Shown here in pieces: positions 13,991 through 22,691 of a stretch of DNA of 23,132 bases. This stretch comes from an uncultured Paenibacillaceae bacterium (GTDB taxonomy: Bacteria > Bacillota > Bacilli > Paenibacillales > DA-C8), in the NCBI GenBank assembly GCA_937957685.1, contig CALGAO010000067.1:1-23132 (forward strand), written 5' to 3'. Each line of letters begins with the position of its first letter. The stretch's first letter is position 1. The notes beneath the pieces are model-generated. The model saw only the letters and a list, made by a program, of their open reading frames with translations, was not told the DNA's origin and did not search any database. The position numbers and the translations under genes were made by a program.

Positions 13991-14833
13991 ATGGCTGAAC
14001 AACTCGGACGAATCGATCTTCGAAAACTGATATTGACGCTCCTCATGGCGGTGGTCGGGATCCTGTTCCTGATGCCCTTCGCCTGGATGATCTCGGCATC
14101 GCTGAAGTTTGAGGACGATGTGCTGTCGTTTCCGATTCAATGGATACCCGACCGGTTTAATGTGATCGAGAACTACAAGGAAGTCTGGACAGGTGCTCTG
14201 CCTTTCTCGCTTCTGTATTGGAACTCGATCAAGGTGACGATCCTGACCACGTTCACGTCCGCGACCGTCTCGGCACTGGCGGCTTACGCCTTTGCGAAGA
14301 TTGAATTCAAGGGCAGAAACGTGCTGTTCATGATCGTGCTGGCGACCTACATGGTTCCGCCCCAGACGCTGCTCGTCACGCAGTTTCTGCTTTATCGATG
14401 GGTGGGCCTGTATGACACGCATCTGGGATTGATCCTGCTGAATTCCTTCAGCGTGTTCGGCACATTCATGCTGAGGCAGTTCTTCATGGGCGTGAACAAC
14501 GAGATCATCGAAGCCGCGCGCATCGATGGCGCCGGACATGTGCGAACGTTTGCCAATATCGCATTCCCGCTGATACGGCCAGCGCTGGCCACCTATGCCA
14601 TCCTGCGCTTCATCTGGACGTGGAATGACTTCCAGTCGCCGTTCATCTTCCTGAACAGTGACAAGCTGTTCACGATCCAGATCGGGATCAAGAGCTTCGC
14701 CGATGACCATGGCAATATCTATTCCCTGATGATGGCGGCGTCCGTCTCGGCGATCGTACCGCTGCTCATCGTGTTTATCATCGGGCAGAAGCAAGTCATC
14801 GAAGGCATGCAGCTCGGCGGGGTCAAGGGTTAA
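13991..14833 (+). CDS. Sugar ABC transporter permease, UgpE/MalG type
   Basis: Second permease of the importer, 280 residues, with six predicted helices; the first covers about residues 12-36 (LTLLMAVVGILFLMPFAWMISASL). The EAA loop is EIIEAARIDGAGHVRTFANIAFPLIRPALATYAI, in the usual place about 90 residues from the C-terminus. RFIWTWNDFQSPFIFL is the conserved W-N-D-F/Y segment of MalG-type proteins. It starts 18 nt after the first permease with GGAAAGGG as ribosome site, so the two are co-transcribed and should form a heterodimeric channel. Confidence 0.93.
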   Translation: MAEQLGRIDLRKLILTLLMAVVGILFLMPFAWMISASLKFEDDVLSFPIQWIPDRFNVIENYKEVWTGALPFSLLYWNSIKVTILTTFTSATVSALAAYAFAKIEFKGRNVLFMIVLATYMVPPQTLLVTQFLLYRWVGLYDTHLGLILLNSFSVFGTFMLRQFFMGVNNEIIEAARIDGAGHVRTFANIAFPLIRPALATYAILRFIWTWNDFQSPFIFLNSDKLFTIQIGIKSFADDHGNIYSLMMAASVSAIVPLLIVFIIGQKQVIEGMQLGGVKG

Positions 14834-14839
14834 CCGGTT

Positions 14840-14879
14840 ATAAAACATGCAGGCTGCATCTGCAGCCGGCATGTTTTAT
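14840..14879 (+). terminator. Strong hairpin between permease 2 and the binding-protein gene
   Basis: An 18-bp stem with one mismatch: ATAAAACATGC (14840-14850) with GCATGTTTTAT (14869-14879), and GGCTGCA (14852-14858) with TGCAGCC (14861-14867). The T run lies in the stem's 3' arm and is followed by GATAAAATAAC. It could be a partial terminator, or an mRNA processing and stabilising structure that sets the ratio of binding protein to permease. Confidence 0.6.
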
Positions 14880-14913
14880 GATAAAATAACACCATCCAAG
14901 GGAGGAAACACAC

Positions 14914-16296
14914 ATGTTCAAGAAAAGGGGTTTCATCTTGCTCATCTGTCTGGTGCTGGCACTGGCGCTGGCGGCATGCTCCAGCGGCACATCCCAGAAC
15001 CAGGGCAACTCAGGCGGAGGAGGTGGTTCGAACAGCGGTACTACCGGCGGTTCCACGAACACGGGGAACGCTGGCGGCAGCAACAATGAGACGATTACGC
15101 TCCGATTCCTGCACTGGGTCAGCGAGGAAGTTGGCCATTGGGAAGACGTCATCGCGCTGTACGAAGCGGAGCATCCGAACGTCAAGATCGAATCCGTTCC
15201 GCTGGTCAACAACAACAACTCCTATGAGTATTTCAAGAAGCTGGACCTGCTCGCCGCTGCGGGAGACCCGATGGACCTGATCATGTTCTCCAACGGCGCC
15301 GATTATGCGAAGCGGATTGACGCGGGCCTGCTGACTCCGATCGATGATTTCCTCACACAGGAAGGCGTCGATATTGAAAGCGAATACAACAATACCTATG
15401 GCAAGGTCGATGGGCACTACTATGGCCTGCCGATGAAGTATACGATGAACCTGGTCATGATCAACAAGAATCACCTGGACGAAGCGGGTCTGGAGGTTCC
15501 GAAGGACTGGACCTGGGATGATTATGCAGCCTATGCCAAGGCGATGACGAAAGGCGATCGTTATGGCTCCTACCTGCATAGCTGGCACCAGATGCACTCC
15601 GTGGTGAAGCTGCTGAGCAGCCCTGAAGAACCAAGCCTGTTCAAGGCGGACGGTTCGCACAACCTGGACAATCCTCTTGTCAGAGCGTCTCTGGAGTTCA
15701 GATATCAGCTGGAGCAGGTGGACAAGTCCTCCGTGCCATATCAGGAGATCTTCTCGCAGCAGCTCAACTACAGACAGCAATTCTTCTCCGGCAGAGTCAG
15801 CATGGTTCCGATCGGCAGCTACATGCTCACGGAATGGGGCGAATACAGGCCTGACTTCGAGATTGCCTGGGCACCGTGGCCGAAGAACGATCCCGACAGC
15901 CCATCCTACACAGTCGTGGGCGGGGATGTCATCGGCATCGCCGAGGCCTCCAAGCACAAGGAAGAAGCCTACAAATTCCTCCGCTGGCTGACAACGGAAG
16001 GCATCACGCAGCAAGGCGTATGGGTGCCGGCATGGAAAGGCGGAGAGATGGCCGTCACGATCGAGAGACTGGTGCAAACGACGCCTAATCCGGACAAGGT
16101 TCATAAGGAATCGTTTGTGAATGTGATCGCTAACTCGACTCCGGTGAAGGGTCCGATTCCTCCGTCCTACAGCTCCGAAGGTCAGACGGAGTTCGGCAGT
16201 GAGGTGGACCTGTACCTGCTGGGCGAGCAGGATCTCGACACCACGCTGGCCAAGGCCATCGACAAGGTACAGAAGATCATCGACTCCAATAAATAA
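14914..16296 (+). CDS. Extracellular sugar-binding lipoprotein of the ABC transporter
   Basis: Solute-binding protein, 460 residues, anchored to the outer face of the membrane. The signal ends in a lipobox, LALALAAC, with Cys22 as lipidation site, followed by a Gly/Ser/Thr/Asn-rich linker to about residue 51. The mature part is a family 1 (MalE-like) fold: ITLRFLHWVSEEVGHWEDVIALYEAEHPNVKIESVPL, DPMDLIMFSNGADYAKRIDAGLLTPIDDFL, YYGLPMKYTMNLVMINKNHLDEAGLEVPKDWTWDDYAAYAKAMT, and SYTVVGGDVIGIAEASKHKEEAYKFLRWLTTEG. Aromatic residues near the cleft fit an oligosaccharide ligand. Given uidA and the two-component system, a glucuronide or glucuronate-bearing oligosaccharide is the best guess, not shown by sequence. 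ATG follows AGGGAGG. Confidence 0.93.
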   Translation: MFKKRGFILLICLVLALALAACSSGTSQNQGNSGGGGGSNSGTTGGSTNTGNAGGSNNETITLRFLHWVSEEVGHWEDVIALYEAEHPNVKIESVPLVNNNNSYEYFKKLDLLAAAGDPMDLIMFSNGADYAKRIDAGLLTPIDDFLTQEGVDIESEYNNTYGKVDGHYYGLPMKYTMNLVMINKNHLDEAGLEVPKDWTWDDYAAYAKAMTKGDRYGSYLHSWHQMHSVVKLLSSPEEPSLFKADGSHNLDNPLVRASLEFRYQLEQVDKSSVPYQEIFSQQLNYRQQFFSGRVSMVPIGSYMLTEWGEYRPDFEIAWAPWPKNDPDSPSYTVVGGDVIGIAEASKHKEEAYKFLRWLTTEGITQQGVWVPAWKGGEMAVTIERLVQTTPNPDKVHKESFVNVIANSTPVKGPIPPSYSSEGQTEFGSEVDLYLLGEQDLDTTLAKAIDKVQKIIDSNK

Positions 16297-16317
16297 ATAT
16301 GAGTCAGAAATCTGTAG

Positions 16318-16323
16318 TATAAT
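16318..16323 (+). promoter_or_regulatory. Perfect -10 hexamer just before the operon terminator
   Basis: TATAAT lies 21 bp after the binding-protein stop codon and about 18 bp before the following hairpin. The -35 region at 17 bp (AAATAT) is weak. If active, transcripts to the kinase gene would begin just upstream of the terminator hairpin. Confidence 0.35.
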
Positions 16324-16340
16324 GTAAGACAAGCGTTGTT

Positions 16341-16380
16341 TGTAGGGAGAATGGAAGCTTTCGTTTCTCCCTACATTTTT
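16341..16380 (+). terminator. Terminator after the binding-protein gene
   Basis: TGTAGGGAGAA (16341-16351) pairs perfectly with TTCTCCCTACA (16365-16375), 11 bp with a 13-nt loop, followed by five T. It separates the transporter genes from the two-component genes; readthrough or a promoter nearby would be needed for the latter. Confidence 0.88.
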
Positions 16381-16419
16381 CTATCTATGTGGCAGCTGAG
16401 ACAGGCAGGTGCATGAGGG

Positions 16420-18210
16420 ATGGTTGCGATATACAGAAGGCTGGCCAGCATGTCCTTTCGGACTCGCATCGTGATCGGCATAGTCGTATGCGTGATCTTG
16501 CCCTGGATCATGACCTATTTCGTATCGGATTACTACACGGAGGATGTGCTGATGCAAAGAGCCGTGCAGCAATCCGAGCAATCCCTGCGAACGATCGAGA
16601 TGAGCATCAGGCAATCGTTTGACAATCTGATGTACATCTCCACCTTCTTTCAGTTTGATTCGGAATTCAAGCAACTGCTGAAATCCTACCGGCTGATCGA
16701 CCCGTCTTCCGAAGGTGCCAATCAGCAGATCGCGCTGCACAAACTGCAGATCCAGACCTATCTGGACGGCTTCACCAACACCATACGCTCGACCTACATC
16801 ACGATCATGACGGACAATGGCTTGTACTACACCAACTATCCGACCTATAACTTCAATCCGCAGCAGTTTTACCAGGAACCCTGGATCGAAGAGATGCGGA
16901 AACTGAACAATTACGACACCTTCTGGCTCGGCGCGCAAACGAATTATGTCACGGACGATGTGTCTGCCAGCCCGTATGTGATCACCATGGGCAAGGTGAT
17001 GAAGACATCCGGGAAGATCGAGGCGTATATCATTCTCAGCACCCTTGAAAGCGAATTTGGCGACAAGCTGAGGAACTTTGCCGACTCGAATGACCACCTG
17101 TATTATCTGACCGATGAGCAAGGACTCATCATATCCAGCCTTACCACGGAAGATATCGGAACGGCTTTCCCTTATCCGGTCTCTCTGTCGGACGAGTATC
17201 AGATCGTCGAACATCAGGCCAAGGATTACTTGCTGGTCTCACATCCGGTGTCCTATACCAACTGGCGCCTGATCAGCATGGTTCCGTATCGGGAAACCAT
17301 CGGCAAGATCAACCGCATGACCAGCATCACGATCATCATACAAGGCGTGTTCCTCGCCCTGTTCATGTTCATCCTGATCGCCCTGGTTCAACAGATGACG
17401 AAGCCGATCGTGCGCTTGAGCAGAGTCACGCGGGAGGTTGAACGCGGCAATCTGTCCAGGAGAGCCGAGATCAAGGGCAGGCATGACCTGGCGCTGCTTG
17501 GCCATTCGTTCGACCGGATGCTGGATCGGATCGAGGAAATGATCGAGCAGATCAGGTACAAGGAAGAAGCGAAGAGAATCGCGGAATTTGAGATGCTTCA
17601 GGCGCAGGTCAATCCGCATTTTCTCTTCAATGTGTTGAATGCGATTCGTCTCAATCTGACGATGAAGGGGGAGCAGGACAGCGCGGAGCTGATCCAGTCC
17701 CTGTCCTCGCTGCTGCGCATGACCATTAACCGCAACAACCCGTTCATCACGCTGCAGGAAGAGATTGAGACGATCCAGCACTATGTGAAATTGATGAATT
17801 TCAGACACGAGCAACGGATCAGCCTGCAGCTGGATATCGAGTTTAATGCGCTGCATGAGAAGGTCCCCCGATTTTTCCTTCAGCCCATCATCGAGAACGC
17901 GATCATCCACGGGTTCGACGAGATGGCTGGCCATATCACCATATCCGCTCAGGCGACGGAGCGCGAACTTGTGGTCATCGTCAAGGATAACGGGCATGGC
18001 ATGGATGAGGATACCCTGGCGAGATTAAGGGAATGGATCTATGACGAGGAGTCGACGGAAATGGGTTCCAATCAACATTCCTTTACCGGGGTGGGGATCA
18101 GGAACGTGTATCAGCGTATGCGCATCACCTATGGCGAGAGATTCAGCATGCGTCTGGAGAGCAGTCCGGGAGCAGGAACGACCTTCACATTCCATATACC
18201 GAAGGAGTAA
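16420..18210 (+). CDS. Membrane sensor histidine kinase, YesM type
   Basis: Sensor of a two-component system, 596 residues. TM1 is about 16-38 (RIVIGIVVCVILPWIMTYF), an extracellular sensing region of some 260 residues (dCache-like length) follows, TM2 is about 305-328 (SITIIIQGVFLALFMFILIALV), then a HAMP linker (TKPIVRLSRVTREVERGNLSRRAEI). The phosphoacceptor is His400 in FEMLQAQVNPHFLFNVLNAI, the His_kinase domain typical of YesM/LytS proteins. The C-terminal ATPase has NAIIHG (N box), KDNGHGMD (G1) and GVGIRNVYQRM (G2). ATG 16420 has AGGTG 8 nt upstream; ATG 16450 with AGAAGG is an alternative. It lies 6 nt before its response regulator. It probably senses a sugar, directly or via the binding protein. 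Confidence 0.94.
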   Translation: MVAIYRRLASMSFRTRIVIGIVVCVILPWIMTYFVSDYYTEDVLMQRAVQQSEQSLRTIEMSIRQSFDNLMYISTFFQFDSEFKQLLKSYRLIDPSSEGANQQIALHKLQIQTYLDGFTNTIRSTYITIMTDNGLYYTNYPTYNFNPQQFYQEPWIEEMRKLNNYDTFWLGAQTNYVTDDVSASPYVITMGKVMKTSGKIEAYIILSTLESEFGDKLRNFADSNDHLYYLTDEQGLIISSLTTEDIGTAFPYPVSLSDEYQIVEHQAKDYLLVSHPVSYTNWRLISMVPYRETIGKINRMTSITIIIQGVFLALFMFILIALVQQMTKPIVRLSRVTREVERGNLSRRAEIKGRHDLALLGHSFDRMLDRIEEMIEQIRYKEEAKRIAEFEMLQAQVNPHFLFNVLNAIRLNLTMKGEQDSAELIQSLSSLLRMTINRNNPFITLQEEIETIQHYVKLMNFRHEQRISLQLDIEFNALHEKVPRFFLQPIIENAIIHGFDEMAGHITISAQATERELVVIVKDNGHGMDEDTLARLREWIYDEESTEMGSNQHSFTGVGIRNVYQRMRITYGERFSMRLESSPGAGTTFTFHIPKE

Positions 18211-18216
18211 TGGGGC

Positions 18217-19821
18217 ATGTACAAGGTTGCATTGGTCGATGACGATGTGATGGTGTTGAAGTTTCTGGAATCCATGATCCCGTGGGAGAAGCATGGATTC
18301 GTAGTCGCGAATACCTTCAGGGACAGTCTGGAGGCGTATCATCATTTGCGGGCACAACCCTGTGACCTGTTGATCACGGATATCGGCATGCCGAAGCTCA
18401 ACGGGATTGAACTCATCACCCTGCTCAAGGAAGACGGATGTGATCCGATCAAGGTGATCCTGTCTTGTCACGACGAGTTTCATTATGCCCAGCAGGCTCT
18501 GAAGCTGGATGTGTTTGATTACATCCTGAAAGAATCGATGAATCAGGACAATATGGAGGAGCTGCTGCAGCGAACCAGGATCCTCCTGGATGACAAAAGG
18601 GCACAGTGCTCCAGGAACGACGCCGTCGACCTGTTCCTGAAGAAGAACAAGGATCCATTGAAGACGGCGTTCATCGAACGGATCCTCGATGGGCACGACA
18701 TCCCGGATGAGGCATGGTGGAGAGAGCAAGGGCAACTCCTGGGGATGGATTTTGCAGGAGGATACTTCACCAATGTCGTATGCTATATCGACATGATCGA
18801 TCAGGCCCTGGAGAGATACAAGAAGCAGACGTTGCTGCATTTCAGCATCGACAATATATTGGGAGAGATTCTGGCACAGCATCGGGCGGATGGGGAAATC
18901 TTCTACAGGCCGGGCAAGTTCCATGTGATCTTCACGCATCGGGACAACCGGCCGCATGAGCATGACGCGGCTGTGGAACGAGTCATGCAGGAGATCCATC
19001 GGCAACTCAACAAATACCTGAAGATTACGATCACCACGGTGATCGGAGCGGTGTGCGCCACAAGGGAGGGGTTGATCAAGTCCCTGCAGGACCTGGAGGC
19101 GCACGAGAACCAGCGTTTCTATTACCCGCATGATTCCATCCAGCGCCTGAAGGTGGTTCCGTTTGAACACCCTATGATCTATGAGGATTTTGTAGAGGTG
19201 GTGGAGCAGGTCAAAACCGCCATCCTGAAGAACGACCGACAGGAGGTTGCGGACCTGGTCCGAAACCAGCTTAGGAAGATGAGGCATCTGAGATGCGAGC
19301 CGCTCTTGGCCAAGGAATGGGCGGTCAAGCTCGTGCTGGATCTGAAGCTGAGACTCCAGGCGCTGTCCTACTTCTCGGAATCGATCCTGACAAGTTGGAC
19401 GGATCATATCGTGGGCCGGGTTCACTCCATGGATCAGCTGGAGGAAGTGCTGCTCACGATCTGTGAGCAATTCATGGAGTATCTGGAACGCAAGGAGATC
19501 CCCTGCAGCCACGAGATCGCCAAGCTGCAGAAATATATACAGATGAATATACACAAGCGCATCTCCCTGACGGAGGTGGCGGATTACCTCCATCTGAATC
19601 CCAGCTATCTGAGCCGGCTGTTCAAGAAGACGACGGGCGAAGGGTTTATCGAATATGTGACCAGACTCAAGATGGAGAAGGCCAGGGAATTGCTCATGGC
19701 CACGAGCAAGCCCGTCGAGCAGATCGCGTTCGATCTGGGGTTCGACAGCAAGAGCTATTTCATCAAGACCTTCAAGAAATACTATGGCAGGCTGCCGATC
19801 GAACTGAGGCGCGTGCAGTGA
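18217..19821 (+). CDS. Response regulator with C-terminal AraC-type DNA-binding domain, YesN type
   Basis: Partner of the preceding kinase, 534 residues. The receiver domain is residues 1-120: acidic pocket D8-D9-D10, phosphorylation site D55 in LLITDIGMP, conserved Ser in VILSCHDEF and Lys in DYILKES. A long middle region of about 300 residues, typical of YesN-like regulators, follows. The last 100 residues carry two HTH units: ISLTEVADYLHLNPSYLSRLFKKTTGEGFIEYVTRLKMEKARELL and PVEQIAFDLGFDSKSYFIKTFKKYYGRLPIELR, a canonical AraC signature. ATG follows AAGGAG. It should bind the 20-bp-period repeats upstream of uidA and of the transporter operon; this target assignment is inferred from position and repeat layout. 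Confidence 0.95.
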   Translation: MYKVALVDDDVMVLKFLESMIPWEKHGFVVANTFRDSLEAYHHLRAQPCDLLITDIGMPKLNGIELITLLKEDGCDPIKVILSCHDEFHYAQQALKLDVFDYILKESMNQDNMEELLQRTRILLDDKRAQCSRNDAVDLFLKKNKDPLKTAFIERILDGHDIPDEAWWREQGQLLGMDFAGGYFTNVVCYIDMIDQALERYKKQTLLHFSIDNILGEILAQHRADGEIFYRPGKFHVIFTHRDNRPHEHDAAVERVMQEIHRQLNKYLKITITTVIGAVCATREGLIKSLQDLEAHENQRFYYPHDSIQRLKVVPFEHPMIYEDFVEVVEQVKTAILKNDRQEVADLVRNQLRKMRHLRCEPLLAKEWAVKLVLDLKLRLQALSYFSESILTSWTDHIVGRVHSMDQLEEVLLTICEQFMEYLERKEIPCSHEIAKLQKYIQMNIHKRISLTEVADYLHLNPSYLSRLFKKTTGEGFIEYVTRLKMEKARELLMATSKPVEQIAFDLGFDSKSYFIKTFKKYYGRLPIELRRVQ

Positions 19822-19897
19822 GTTGCCCCATGCCTGGAGGTCGGGCGGCTTACCTTGCCCACCATTGCCTGAAGGGGGCAACATGAGACGACAAGGG

Positions 19898-19937
19898 AAA
19901 CGGTCGGTCAGGAATTCTGTTCCTGACCGACCGTTTT
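19898..19937. terminator. Strong hairpin terminator after the response regulator
   Basis: AAACGGTCGGTCAGGAA (19898-19914) pairs perfectly over 17 bp with TTCCTGACCGACCGTTT (19920-19936) around a 5-nt loop. The arm ends give T runs in both directions, so it may also serve adhE, which ends 130 bp away. The rest of 19822-20066 holds no supported gene. Confidence 0.82.
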
Positions 19938-20066
19938 GTCCGTTTGACAGCGCAGAATCATTCGTCTTTACCCAAAAATCTATACCTTATTGGGACAGCC
20001 CACCTTCTCATGCATGACTGGACAGGCAGCCCGGTGACCTGTGCGCTTCGCGCTTCCCGGATTCGC

Positions 20067-22672
20067 TCAAAACCTGCCGTAGAAGGCGTTGCGATAGATC
20101 TCGGCCAGCTCCGAGACGAGCGGCAGACGCGGGTTGGCGGTCGTGCATTGATCCTCGAAGGCCCGGTCGGCCAGATAATCGACCTTCGCCTCGAAATCCG
20201 CCGGGTCGATGCCGAGATCCTGGAACTTCTCCGGTATGCCGAGCGTCCGGTTCAGCTCACGGATGCGGTTGATCAGGCTGTCCACGCCTTCCTCCACGGT
20301 GCGCGCTGGCAGCCCGAGCATCCTGGCGATCTCGGCATAGCGCTGGTCGGCGATGAACGCCTCATACTTCGGGAACGAGGCGAACTTCGTCGGGCGTTGG
20401 GCGTTGTAGCGGATGACATGCGGCATCAGGATCGCGTTGGTGCGGCCGTGCGCCGTATGGTACTCGCCGCCCCACTTGTGCGCCAGGCTGTGGTTGATGC
20501 CGAGGAACGCATTGGCGAAGGCCATGCCGGCGATCGTGGAGGCGTTGTGCATCTTCTCGCGGGCCTTCGGGTCCCCGGTCAGGTACGACTTCTCCAGATT
20601 CTCGAAGACAAGCTTGATCGCCTGCATCGCCAGGCCGTCCGTGTAGTCGTTGGCCATGACCGAGACGTACGCCTCGATCGCGTGCGTCAACACGTCCATG
20701 CCCGTGTCCGCGACGGCCGTTCTCGGCAGCGAGAGCACATAGTCGGGATCGACGATCGCCACATCGGGGGTGAGCTCGTAGTCGGCAAGCGGATACTTCG
20801 TATTGCCGTGCTTCTTGTCGGTGATGACCGCGAACGACGTGACCTCCGAGCCGGTGCCCGATGTCGTCGGGATGGCGACGAACTTCGCCTTCTGGCCCAG
20901 TCGCGGATACTTGTACACCCGCTTGCGGATGTCCAGAAACTTCTGCTTCATCGCGTGGAAGCTCGTGTCCGGGTATTCATAGAACAGCCACATCGCCTTG
21001 GCCGCGTCCATCGGCGATCCGCCGCCGAGCGCGATGATGCAATCCGGCTGAAGGCTTCCATGAGCAGCGTGCCGCGCTCCACCGTTTCGACCGAAGGATC
21101 GGGCTCGACATCGGAGAACACCTCGATGGCGACCGGCTTCGTGCGCTTGCGCAGGAAGTATTCGACGCGATCCACGTAGCCGAGCTTCACCATCATCTCG
21201 TCGGTCACGATCACGATGCGATTGATGTCCGGCATCTTCTCCAGGTACTGTGTGGCGCCTTTCTCGAAGTAGATCTTTGGCGGCACCTTGAACCACTGCA
21301 TGTTCACCGTCCGGTAAGCGACGCGCTTGATGTTCAGCAGGTTGACCGCGCTAACGTTGGCCGTCGTCGAGTTCGAGCCGTACGAGCCACAGCCGAGCGT
21401 CAGGGAAGGCAGGTTGGTGTTGTAGATATCGCCGATCGCGCCGTGCGAGGAAGGCGAGTTGACGATCACCCGGCCCGTTTGCAGCCGCTCTGCGAAGCGC
21501 TGGATGACGTCATCGTCCTGGGAATGGATGACCGATGAATGCCCCATGCCGCCATAAGCGACGACCTCAGCCGCCCGTTCGATCCCCTGCTCGGCGTTCC
21601 TGACCTTGTAGCAGGCCAGCACCGGGCTGAGCTTCTCCGCGGACAGCGGGTACTTCGGCCCCACGCCCGTCAGCTCGGCGACCAGGATCTTGGTGCCCGG
21701 CGGAACGCTGATGCCTGCCATCTCCGCGATTCTCGTCGCCGGCTGGCCTACGATCGCCGGATTGACCGCGCAAGTCTCCTGATGGATCACGAGCTTGGAC
21801 ACCTTCCCGATCTCCTCCTTGTTCAGGAAGTAGCAGCCCAGCTCGATCATCTGCCGCTTCGTCTGCTCATAGATCGGCTCCTCGATGATGACCGCCTGCT
21901 CGGATGCGCAGATCATGCCATTGTCAAACGTCTTGGACAGGATCAGATCGGTCACCGCCTGCCGGATATTCGCAGTTTTCTCGATGAAGCATGGCACGTT
22001 GCCGGGACCCACGCCAAGCGCCGGCTTGCCGGTGCTGTATGCTGCCTTGACCATCGAGGCGCCGCCGGTCGCCAGCACCAGCCTGACGTCCGGGTGGTTC
22101 ATCAGCAACTGAGTCGCTTCGACGGAGGGCTGCTCAATCCATTGGATCGCATGCTCCGGCGCGCCATTCGCCACAGCCGCTTCCAGCAAGATGCGCGCTG
22201 CCTCCGCGCTGCAGCGCTGCGCCGACGGATGGAACGCGAAGATGATCGGGTTGCGCGTCTTGACTGAGATCAGGGACTTGAACATCGTCGTCGAGGTCGG
22301 GTTCGTCACCGGTGTCACACCGGCGATGATGCCGACAGGCTCCGCGACCATCTGATAACGTTCGTAGGGATTGTCCTCGATGACGCCGACCGTCCTGCTC
22401 TTCTTGATGCTGTGATAGATGTACTCCGTAGCGAAGATATTCTTGGTGATCTTGTCCTCGTACACGCCTCGGCCGGTTTCCTCCACGGCCATCCTTGCCA
22501 GCACCATATGTTTGTCGAGACCGGCCAGCGCCATCGCCTGCACGATGTTGTCGATCTGCTGCTGATCGAGCTGCAGATACTGCTCCTGCGCCCTGAGCGC
22601 CCGTTCGACGAGCCGGTTCACCTGCTCTGCCGCACTGCCGGGTTCCTGTACCTTGGATTCCTTGACTGCCAT
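20067..22672 (-). pseudogene. adhE: Bifunctional acetaldehyde-CoA/alcohol dehydrogenase, frameshifted
   Basis: AdhE reduces acetyl-CoA to acetaldehyde and then ethanol, reoxidising two NADH in fermentation. The aldehyde dehydrogenase half starts at ATG 22672 (AGGAGG upstream) and has the catalytic Cys255 in FDNGMICASEQAV and Gly-rich TGGASMVKAAYSTGKPALGVGPGN. The iron alcohol dehydrogenase half has IIALGGGSPMDAAK, PTTSGTGSE, MDVLTHAIEAYVS and the metal-ligand stretch INHSLAHKWGGEYHTAHGRTNA. One base is missing near 21050. The first frame runs on out of register to a stop at 20948; the second frame resumes at PDCIIALGGG and ends at 20067. Repaired, the protein would be about 868 residues, full length. 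Everything else looks intact, so this is either a sequencing error or a very recent mutation. Confidence 0.9.
21045..21055 (-). other. Frameshift site in adhE
   Basis: On the minus strand the reading is ATG GAA GCC TTC AGC CGG, where the family expects F-(K/Q)-P-D-x-I-I-A-L-G-G-G. Adding one base after TTC (giving AAG or CAG, then CCG GAT TGC) restores the frame exactly. The break falls at the start of the nucleotide-binding region of the alcohol dehydrogenase domain. Confidence 0.85.
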
Positions 22673-22691
22673 ATCTCTCCGCCTCCTTGTG

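Noticed and set aside
19882..20017. Short plus-strand frame after the response regulator
   Set aside because: It runs straight through the strong 19898-19937 terminator, so expression as a gene is unlikely.
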